From Telopea speciosissima (taxonomy: Eukaryota; Streptophyta; Magnoliopsida; Proteales; Proteaceae), in contig NC_057926.1 of the NCBI RefSeq assembly GCF_018873765.1, positions 46,491,043-46,555,042 on the forward strand: a DNA stretch of 64,000 bases, in the 5' to 3' direction. Positions 55,011 to 64,000 of this stretch are shown here, in pieces; the first letter of the stretch is position 1, and each line of letters starts with the position of its first letter. The notes beneath the pieces are model-generated. The model was not told where the DNA came from and made no database searches. It worked only from the letters and a program-made list of their open reading frames with translations. Both the position numbers and the translations under genes were made by a program.

Positions 55011-56790
55011 AGACCTCTATACGGACAATAGATCCTTTTTGAGAAATCCACCTGGTCCTTTCCTGCGTGTAGAGATGAGGAGTACTACTGGGTCTATTGA
55101 TGAATTGTTTATTTGGTTTTTGGTGATAACTAAACCATGAGAATGTGTTTGATATTAATGAATTATTTATCCAATGTTATGGATTGTGTAAGTATACATG
55201 ATGACAATGACTTCTTGGTTGGTCAAGATTCATGACCTTCCATCTTTAGTAGTAAGTGACAATTCAACAAGGATCATGTGCCTTGTGTAAGACCAAGTTA
55301 TGCAGGAGATGTTACATTCTATAAAGTGGTTCGAAAGATTCATAGGATACATTTATCAAGGACCATATTTGAAGACATCTCTGGATTTAAGATTTTTATA
55401 TATATTATTTTTTATTTATATTTCATGTAAAATTCTATATAAAGTGATTTTTGCACCATCGACACGTAGTACATAACCAAAATATCTAAATTAATCTACA
55501 ATGGTATACCTTTATTAGAATCTTTTGGTAGACCAACCTCGAGATCTAATATAGCTATAATTGAGTGGGTTTGATTTAAGAACATCTTGGAATTATGTTG
55601 GAATTTAAGTTAGTCAAAACCGATTCAGATTTTGACTAGTACTTTGTTTGAGCATTTAATTGATACTTGTTAAAATACCCAGTGAAAAGCAAGAAGTGTG
55701 AGTATTTCCATGGAATGGAGGTTGGGAAAGCTTCCTAAACCACTATAAACTGATGAGTCCCTTTCTCTCTTTAGTTGTTCTTTGGTTTTTCTTTACAAAT
55801 TTCGCTCAAACCCTTATTTACTTCCACACTCAGAATCTATTCTTTGTTTGAGCATTAAACCGATAAAATTTTAAAAAGACCAATTCACCCCTCATGGGGG
55901 TTGCTACATGATCCCACACCATCCACAAGGGTGACTTAGGACATGCATGGGTTGATCACCCTTGGCAAGGAACACGTACCAGATATACCGATCACCTGCC
56001 AATGCGCTTTGAATAGTTAGAATGATGATGTATCCTATTGTAATACCGCCATCATGTACATGATCAAGGGGTTTGGTTTCACTGTGATTTGCCCTAACCT
56101 ACATAAGGGGGGCACACCAACTATGTCATGTCATGTGTCTTGGGAAATCTGTGAAGTACATGCATGCGTGCCATGCATGTAAATGTGTATGCATGTGTAT
56201 GCAATGTAATTAATGGAGGGTTAGCGTAAAAAGTGTCCAGAAATGATCGCCTTACCCTTACCCCCATGTAAAGATGGATTTTCAGGCGTCCCAAGGCAGT
56301 TATGTCTCTTGTCGCACCTAGTGTACGATTGGGTAATGTTCTATTCCGCTTTCTTTTTTTTAATATGACTTTTCAATTCCAAACCAAAAAAAAAAAAAAA
56401 AAGAACCTAAGCATTAAAGGGGTCAATTGTCCTTATACAAATACGGTCCAACGCCCTTTGGGGTCACTCACATAAAATTTACTGTGGAACCCACATGAGG
56501 AATGGATTCCATGTGATTAGCCTTGGACGGTAGTTGTACACTTGTACATGGACACGATCCGGTCTCAATTAATGGAAAAAATGGCAATACATGGGGAAGA
56601 GTAAGAGTAAACGGTTGAGTGAATGGTACTAATAATGCGTGGGGAAGAGCAAACGATTTGACTTTGGCTATGAAATAGATGCGAAACGTTATTAACACTG
56701 TTGGAGGACTTAAGAATAGTTTATTTGGTGAAACAGTTCGTTCTTAAGCCTTTTCTACTTCTCTCTTTCATTGAAGGTGATACTGAGAAA
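55010..56790. other. Gene-free stretch between GA20ox and the helicase-like gene
   Basis: AT-rich sequence without a protein-like frame. A poly(A) run lies at about 56384-56402. The last 100 bp before 56826 contain a pyrimidine-rich leader (CTTTTCTACTTCTCTC) that may be the 5' UTR of the next gene. Confidence 0.4.
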
Positions 56791-56825
56791 GTATCTGTTC
56801 TCAGCTTTAGGTGAGGTGTGAGAAG

Positions 56826-59800
56826 ATGGAGAAGGCATCTTCATCTAAGAAGAAAGGAAAGCAAACAGATGCAGACTTGATCGATTTACTGTTTTCTTGG
56901 AGACTTGAAGATGTCTTCAATGATCAAGTTTGCCATTTTCACCTCTTCCTTCTCTTTATAGTCTAATAATAAAATAATTTGGTCTCTTTGGTTTTTTTTT
57001 TTTTTTTAAATAGCTTTGGCTAGTTTTGAATAATATTGTTTTTACCCATTTTTCTTTCTCTTGAACGAGCTTGCTTATGATGTCTGATCTGCTAAACAAG
57101 TTCATATTTCAGTTTGTATATTTTGAAAGATCAAACCTTGCCCTTGAAGTTAAGAAGAAGAAGATGAACATCTAGGATCAAAATTGTAAGGGTGCTAATC
57201 GGTTCGGTTAAATGTAGAGAATGCCCATGAACCTATTTTCAATACTAAAACCGTACTGATTCGATTTGGTCGAGTTTCGATTTTTATTCGGTTTTGACAT
57301 GTTTCTGTTGCTGCATATTAATCAACACTAGTTTAAGAACACAAAAAAATCAACTGGAAGAAAAAGGAAAGAATAAATTGAGGGATGAAGTGATGGAAGA
57401 GATTAAAAGGGCTCATGTTCTCTGTGCTGCAGCGCAGGCTGCGCCCAGGCACATGGCCCTATCACTCAGGGGGGTAGGGTGGTCATTGCGCCCACCCATG
57501 TGTCTAGGCGCATGGGGTTTCCCGGCGGGTCATAGGGGGGCGGGCCGATCATTTTGCCCACCGCGCATGTATGCCTGTTCTCACAGTGCAGAGAACTTTA
57601 TCCCTAAATATTTATGGGTATTCCTTTACCAAAAAAAAAAATATTTATGGGTATTCTCAGTTCGGTTTAGAAATAGACAATTTGGTATAGGTCAGTATGT
57701 GTATCGTCTAGTTATACCTTAGAAACCAAAATACGGTACGGGGAGGATTCCTTTTCTAGATGCCCAAATCATACCAATTTTTCTTTGGTTCATTTTTGAA
57801 TGGTTTTAAACCGTCTGTTCCAATTTTGATTCCAAATCCCAATTGACACCCTAACCAATGGGGTTTCAAGTATCAACAAGTAAAGATGAACAATCTTCCA
57901 TTCTAAAACAAATGGTAAAAGCTGTTCCCTTAATCTTTACAGACAGCAGCAGGAATAAAATGGCCTTATACCAGTGTTGTGAACCCATCTAAGAAGAGAA
58001 GGATGGGCTATAATCATAGCCCATCAAACTGTAACCAATGGGGTTTCAAGTATCAACAAGTAAATTAAGATGAACAATCTTCCATTCTAAAACAAATGGT
58101 AAAAGCTGTTCCCTTAATCTTTACAGACAGCAGCAGGGAATAAAATGGCCTTATACCAGTGTTGTGGATCCATCTAAGAAGAGAAGGATGGGCTATAATC
58201 AGCCCATCAAACTATACTTTTTCATGGGCTTTTAAAATAAGCCCACATTGCATAAACACGTTATAGAAAAAACAAAAAAAAACCCGCTTTACCAGCTTGA
58301 AACGTGAGGGTTGTAACGTCATTAAACCTCTTTTCGTTTAGTTACCGTTTCCTCCTTCCTTGTGCTCTTCCAGTCATCACTCATCAGAGTCACAGCTTCC
58401 AGACTAATTCTTCAATGGGTCATTCTGTGTTCTTCCCCTTTTACTCAAACCCTAAACCTATATGTAGTAGGAAGGTGTTTCTCTTCCTCTTAACAACAAT
58501 GGGTTTGGAGTTCTATCACATGTTTTGTTCTATATGGTGAGTCTAATCAAATGTATAGTTTATGAACTTTCAAGTTTGCTTAATTAGTTGATTTCCGGTG
58601 GTTGTTTGAAACTATTTCTTTCTACAATCTTTCTCCTTTGATTCGTCTGATTTGGTCGACTGCTGTTTGACTTAGAAGCTATACTGATTCTGACTAGGCT
58701 CACTCACACATCTACTGTCTGTGTTGAACTCTTCTGTAAACACTTTTTTGTTTTGTTTTGTTGAAACCAAAACAAATTTTATTAATGACAAACATAGAGT
58801 AACATCTAACTACATAGAAGCATGTAGTATTTCACTCTTATCTAAAGAGTCTCCTAGCCATAGTGGACAATTCGTACCCATACATTTCTGTCGTTTAATC
58901 CATTAGCTACAAAATTTGCGACATGATTAACAGTCTACTTATCACAACACACAATAGCTAAACTGTTTGATGAAATCAGAAATATAACGCAGCAGATTTA
59001 TTATTTCCCATGGCCAGTTAAACATGTCTCCCTGTATAGTTAGATAATTAGATCGACTAGCCTGCTCGGGAGCATTTATGCTGCCTGTTATTTCACATCC
59101 TGCTTCATTAAAGGCATCAGAAGTTGACCTCAATAACCATCACATTGCTCTTCTCATGACCTGATCTTTAAAGGTATCATTACTTGTGTAGTACAAATGC
59201 TAATTTCTGAGGAGACAGGTCATGTGGGTGATAGTTGTTCCGAAGCTGAGTATCATCATGCAATTCTTCTAGAGTAAGAGATTTATTAAAATGATTAAAT
59301 AGACCACATGCCACACATTTGCGGATTACAGTAAGTAAGATGAAATATGGAGATAACCCCGTATATTAAGACACATCCAAGGTCCTAGAAAATCCAGGTG
59401 GACTATACCTCTATAAATCCCAACATCTCAACCCTCCCACCCTAGGTCTAGCTTCTACATACACGTTGATATACATCTTAAGGAGGGCAACAAACGAACT
59501 TGTTTTTGATACCAAGTAGGAGGGAGCTCCTCAAGTATATGAATGCGCCAAGGACCTGAACAAAGTAATTTGAGACACAACTCTATAACTCCCAACATCT
59601 CAACACTTCCCATCATGTATAGCTTTGGCATACCTAGCTCTATACATGGACAAACAACTTAGTGAGAATAACAACCGGTGTTGGTTTCTAATGCCATGTT
59701 AAATAAAGTGGGATAGCCCACAAAATACCATATGTGTTTTCCAACCCAAAAACTTAAGCTATTAGGTGGACATAGCTCAATGATATATGAAGACACATTC

Positions 59801-62156
59801 AATGTCCTAGATAACCGATGTGCGACTATAACTCTCAACATCTCTACAGTTGTTAGAGTTTTTTAGCTCTTGATGATCCAATTATAAGAATATCTCCCTC
59901 ACTGAATGATCTGCCAGCCTTTTTATTTCACAGAGAAGGTCATCGACAAATTTATTACCTTGAATTAAAATCAAAGTGATTTTAACTAGGTACGTTGTAT
60001 ATAAAAGGAATATGACGATGTCAAAGTGGTGGTTCCTACCCACCATCTTCCAATCTGTTGCAATGCCACATGCATTTTTACCATATAATTCTTAGTTGAG
60101 AGCAAATTAACTATACCTTGTGTATCATTTCAAAAAATGTCCTTAGTATTGTTTATAAACTCCTTTGATATCCTTGGCTATGTCTTATTTTTTTTTCTGA
60201 TGGGGATGAATTTAATATTCTTGAGCTTCAATTTATGCAGTTCACAAAGTTAAATATTGGTAATATTCTTAGTTGGTATACTTTAAACTTTTCAAAATTT
60301 CTTTATATTGTGGAATATTCGTAGTTGGAAATTCTTAATTATCCTCAAAATCACACTGCAACCAACAACCTTTTGGTATAGAAAATTAGAAACACTGATT
60401 CACTCTAAACCAAGAATACCATCTCCTTGTGAGTTTTGCAGTCGGTATCTAATGAATAAATTAGAGTTGAGATTTTGGACTCCTTGTAACATTGAGCATG
60501 GATGATTCAAGAGCTGTATTTTAGATTCTTAGTTATATTATCTTAGTCTCTCCTGAATTTCATTCTTGTGTGTAGTTTGATTGCTGGTGGAATGAATTTG
60601 ATTCCAATGATAATATATCATGTCTCATGTTTACCAATTGGAAACCTTTTAGCAAACCACATCTCTCCTTGATGTGTTGGTCAACCATTAAACTCTTATG
60701 CTAGGCCTCAAGTTTTACTGATAATGACAAAGATCTGGCGAAAGCAATAATGCAGGTCAAGCAAGAGCTTTACCAACTAGATGATTTACTTAATGAGGAC
60801 TCGATACTTTTCAGAAATGCAAGGTGGAAGGTAAACAGATTAAAAAATTCATCTTCTCTCACTATAATATTTTTCAATGTGTAGTTGAAGTGTGAACTTT
60901 TAAGACGTATACATGTTATTTTTGTAATAAATATCTCTAAAATTGCAGGTTCTTTTCAGTGAAAACTTCAGGAATTCTTTTGTGAAGCTGGAGTCGATGC
61001 AAAAAAAGAAATCAGTGATTTATCTATTACTGAAGCTCTCCAGTGGATGGCGCCCCAAAAAAACAAATGTATATCCCAATTGTGAAAGGTCTGTACAGCT
61101 TGTGAAACAGTTCAAAATTGGAAATTTGCGTATTATTTGTTCCGTTGATATTATGAAATATGAATGCTACCTGCAAGTTTTGAAGATTTGGGATATTTTA
61201 CCTCCTGAGGAGATTCCAAAACTGGTTGAACGTCTGGATAGCTTCTTTGTAGCATTAACAGATGATTTTGTTAATCTCTGTAATGTGAAATGCACGGATG
61301 GGTATGTTGATTTCTTTCTCTCAGATATGCATTTTGATTTTCTATTTATTTTTTTAAGAGTGGCAGACTTCTGATATTGTCTTCTTTTCTCTTTTTTCAT
61401 TCTACTTTTCAGTATGGATCTTTTTTATGTGCTTTCCCACATATCTTTATATATGAATGTTTCTTAATATTTTGCTTCTCAGTTCCGCGTATCCTGAACT
61501 TGTTTGGCTAATGTTCTGCATTTGGTTTGACTAAAAGAAATATACCTTTACTTAAATGAGGCTTTTGGTAGCTCACTTCTAGTTATTTTAATTTTTTATA
61601 AATATTTTTTGGCATGTAGGAATTTGGAAGTGCCCATGAGCTGGCCAAGGTCTTACAACATTGTTCGGTGTAGGAACATATGTTTTAAACAACTTCGGAA
61701 GGTTTCAAATTATGAAAACATTGAGGGTAGAAGCTATGTTGAAAATTCAAGGTTGAGTGAGAGTTTGCTACTGATGAAATTCTACTCCTTATCATCAGGT
61801 GTTGTTTCGCATCTTCTCTCTGGACTTGATGGTAGTGAACTTGACCTTCCATTTGAAGTAACAGATCAGGAGCGGGAGGTTATTCTTTTCCCTAATAACA
61901 CTTTCATCCTTGGAAGGTCTGGAACAGGGAAAACCACTGTTTTGACAATGAAATTGATCCAAAAGGAGCAACAACATTACCTTTCCTCAGAAGGACAGTC
62001 TGATGTGAAGTTTAGCAAAAGTAAGGATGTTCACATTGCAAATGAGATTGTGAAGAGTGTTGGAGAAGCTAGCAGCACTGTCTTACGACAGATTTTTGTC
62101 ACAGTTAACCCAAAATTATGTTCTGCTGTCAAGAAGCAAATATCTCAGTTGAAAAG
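56826..62156 (+). CDS. TRANK1-like / UvrD-like helicase, partial or broken gene
   Basis: Exons match plant TRANK1-type proteins with a UvrD/SF1-like helicase core. A likely first exon from 56826 encodes LIDLLFSWRLEDVFNDQ. Further exons: 60705-60830 (AIMQVKQELYQLDDLLNEDS), 60949-61301 (LKLSSGWRPKKTN, then EIPKLVERLDSFF) and 61620-62156 (SESLLLMKFYSLSSGVVSHL, DLPFEVTDQE). The last carries Walker A GRSGTGKTTV near 61913-61942, then VLRQIFVTVNPKLC. Phases join correctly from 60705 on. Between the first exon and 60705, the several hundred residues expected (VEKIPESF-type and following) were not found. After 62156 no further helicase motif appears before a Copia element at about 62850. It could have very long introns or be a disrupted copy. 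An alternative first exon at 58414-58538 is possible but weak. Confidence 0.7.
57189..57853. mobile_element. hAT-type MITE with nested GC-rich MITE
   Basis: The outer ends AGGGTGCTAATCGG and CCAATTGACACCCT are inverse. A GC-rich foldback is inserted at about 57417-57600 (GTTCTCTGTGCTGCAG ... CAGTGCAGAGAAC). Both lie in the first intron of the helicase-like gene. Confidence 0.65.
57852..58215. repeat. 180-bp tandem duplication
   Basis: Two nearly identical units start TAACCAATGGGGTTTCAAG at 57852 and 58032 and share CAGACAGCAGCAGG and GGATGGGCTATAATCA. The second has a small TTAA insertion. Non-coding. Confidence 0.9.
59340..59860. repeat. Three degenerate copies of a 150-200-bp unit
   Basis: Units end with CTATA(A/C)(A/C)TC-CCAACATCTCAAC (about 59420, 59590 and 59835) and begin near ATGAAGACACATTCAATGTCC-like phrases (59355, 59535, 59790). 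Possibly decayed transposon sequence in an intron. Confidence 0.5.
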
Positions 62157-62844
62157 GTGCATAAATTCAGTTCTTAATTCTTAGACATTGATGTATTTGT
62201 TTAGCATGGTATTATCTGTCATGTGGCAGGCAGTTAAATTTTATGGACAGATAGGACCACCCTCCTCTACTTACATGCCAATTTTTATCTCAATCCCGCT
62301 CTTTCAGATTTTAAGATGACGAGAGAAATATGGTGGAAAAACACAAAACTACTATTTGACTATTTCCCTATAAACAAATGCTAGATACAATTAAAATAAA
62401 TAACTACTGTGATATTGTAGATACAATTGACATATCTATTAGAACTAAAGAAAAAAGTATCTAGTAGAACATCTATTGATTCATTTATATAATTCTGGTG
62501 TACTTAAGTATAGTAATTACTAATTGGAGAAGTAGTTATATTGTTCTCTGATGGCTTACAAAAAACCTCAGTCTTCATCTATCCTCTAGATGATCTTTTA
62601 TCCCTGCTTAAGAGGATGTTAGGCATCTTAACCTTTGCCTTTTATTTAGAGAAGTAGGTATATTTATTCTCGAAATGTTGATTGAAGGTGACAAGTGAAT
62701 CCATAGCACAGATAATTCAGGTATTTTTGCCCTTGAAAATCTACTGTGTAATTTTTTAATTTCCACTGAATAAAATGTAGAACATTGATTATAATATATG
62801 GCATCTCCTACACTTAATTTAAATGATAATTACTTTCTGTATTT

Positions 62845-63124
62845 TGGACTAGGTAATTAGGATATTATTTCTCAATCTTAGCAATTGGTTTACAAGGAGT
62901 ATAAATAGAGGATTAGAGAATCACCAATAAGTCAAGATCCCACATGTGATAATAGGAAACAGTCCATATCACATGTGGATATACAAGGTAGGAAATATAT
63001 ACAAATCAATACAATACATGGTAGGGAATATAAATGGGATGCACAATACATGGTAGGAAATATAAATGGAAGGGAACCAATATAGCACGTTCCAAGAGTG
63101 AGAACGGCTATATTGGTCAATACA
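62845..63124 (-). mobile_element. Copia 3' LTR (approximate left border)
   Basis: On the minus strand the LTR starts TGTATTGACCAATATAGCC right after a polypurine tract (TTGAGGGGG, 63125-63134). It contains a repeated ATACATGGTAGG(G/A)AATATAAATGG unit and a TATTTATACTCC box. The far end is uncertain because no clear CA terminus or target duplication could be fixed near 62845. Confidence 0.6.
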
Positions 63125-64000
63125 CCCCCTCAAGATGAAGATCCGGTGTGGCGGATCTTTAGCTTCTCTCATAAACTAAAATCGTGTGGTGGGCAGCGCC
63201 TTGGTCAATATGTCTGCTATTTGGTCATGGGTCGATATGAACTGAACTTGCAGAGACTTTGCAGCAACCCGTTCTCGAACAAAGTAGAAGTCAATCTCCA
63301 CATGCTTGGTGCTAGCATGGAAAACTGGATTCGCCGAGAGATATGTAGCACCTATATTGTCACACCATAGGATTGGTGCAGTGCACTGTGGATCCCAAGT
63401 CCCTGAATAGGGCCTGTAATCAGATCAACTCAGCCGCTGCATCAGCAAGGGCTTTATATTCGGCTTCAGTGGATGAGCGGGACACAGTTTTCTGTTTCCG
63501 TGAATTCCATGAAATTAGATTGGGCCCTAAGAATATGGAATAAGCACCTGTGGATCGCCGATCAGTAGGACTGCCGGCCCAGTCCGCATCTGTATAAGCC
63601 TAAAGAGTCAATGATGGTGACTTTTGAAACAGAAGGCCATGCGACATAGTGCCCTTAAGATATCTCGGAATCCGTTTTACTAAGCTCCGGTCATCATGCT
63701 TCAAGGAGTGCATAAATTGGTAGACATGGTTCACTGCAAAGGCCACATCTAGCCGAGTAAGGGTGACATACTGAAGTGTACCCACGATAGACTTGTAGTG
63801 ACTGGGGTCAGAATAAGATGCACCCCCTGAATCCGATGGCTTGGAAGAAGTGGGCATCGGTGTAGATATACGTTTGCAGTCCTTCATGCCTGCACGATCA
63901 AGGAGATCAGATATGTAGCGTTGCTGAGAGAGACCAGCCCCCCACGATTATAAGAGGCTTCAATGCCCAAAAAGTAGTGCAACGACCCCAAATCTTTAAT
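63125..64000 (-). pseudogene. Copia pol 3' end: reverse transcriptase tail and RNase H
   Basis: On the minus strand, entering from the right edge, DLGSLHYFLGIEASYNRGG is the end of the Copia reverse transcriptase. A one-base shift follows near 63940. The frame 63887-63600 carries KRISTPMPTSSKPSD, SHYKSIVGTLQYVTLTRLDV and PRYLKGTMSHGLLF. The region 63600-63140 encodes the RNase H domain in damaged form ([20 protein letters not shown] is recognisable near 63450). The element continues outside the window. Confidence 0.88.

Noticed and set aside
57294..57722. 142-codon plus-strand frame
   Set aside because: It spans two nested MITEs; the cysteine-rich beginning is chance.

Overview
This window is nuclear DNA from a flowering plant. 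It has GT-AG spliced genes for a class I chitinase, a gibberellin 20-oxidase, an exosome core subunit (RRP42) and a TRANK1-type UvrD-like helicase. It also carries plant-type LINEs, Copia and hAT elements, Au-type SINEs and many foldback MITEs. Most of the 64 kb is repeat-derived. The species cannot be fixed from the sequence alone; the gene structures suit a eudicot or magnoliid, which is an inference.

Layout. 1-2.6 kb: decayed hAT transposase on the minus strand. 2.6-5.4 kb: AT-rich DNA with a cluster of CGATATATCG palindromes and MITEs. 5.38-11.41 kb: a nearly full-length but mutated L1-type LINE (minus strand). 11.4-31.8 kb: five related small genes (84-128 aa, here A to E) whose flanks were duplicated with them. 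A, B and C are on the plus strand; D and E are on the minus strand. A class I chitinase (14.42-16.78 kb) lies between A and B. 26-30 kb: a second diverged duplication and two GC-rich hAT MITEs. 33.58-36.42 kb: a complete seven-exon RRP42 gene on the minus strand. 39-42.3 kb: GC-rich repeats and a segment with terminal inverted repeats that carries a broken PLATZ transcription-factor copy. 44.2-49.9 kb: a locally duplicated non-coding block with a 5'-truncated LINE, a hAT MITE and a TIR element inserted in or between copies. 50.67-54.30 kb: a complete three-exon GA20ox gene. 56.83-62.16 kb: exons of a TRANK1-like helicase that appears incomplete. 62.85 kb to the window end: the 3' part of a Copia retrotransposon on the minus strand.

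The single-copy genes are not a pathway: defence (chitinase), RNA decay (RRP42), gibberellin synthesis (GA20ox) and a helicase-like protein. The feature most specific to this locus is the small-gene family. Its members share an N-terminal motif DLxKVGxEGFaxIDEYYG and a conserved TATAAAAG promoter block. One has gained a new C-terminus, and another has an internal protein repeat.

Because several blocks are duplicated, unoccupied sister copies show the exact boundaries of several insertions: the big LINE, the small LINE, the 46.7 kb hAT MITE, a MITE beside gene B and the LINE tail beside gene E. That allows relative dating. All splice sites were read by eye from GT/AG, frame and family similarity; no alignment or search was run.
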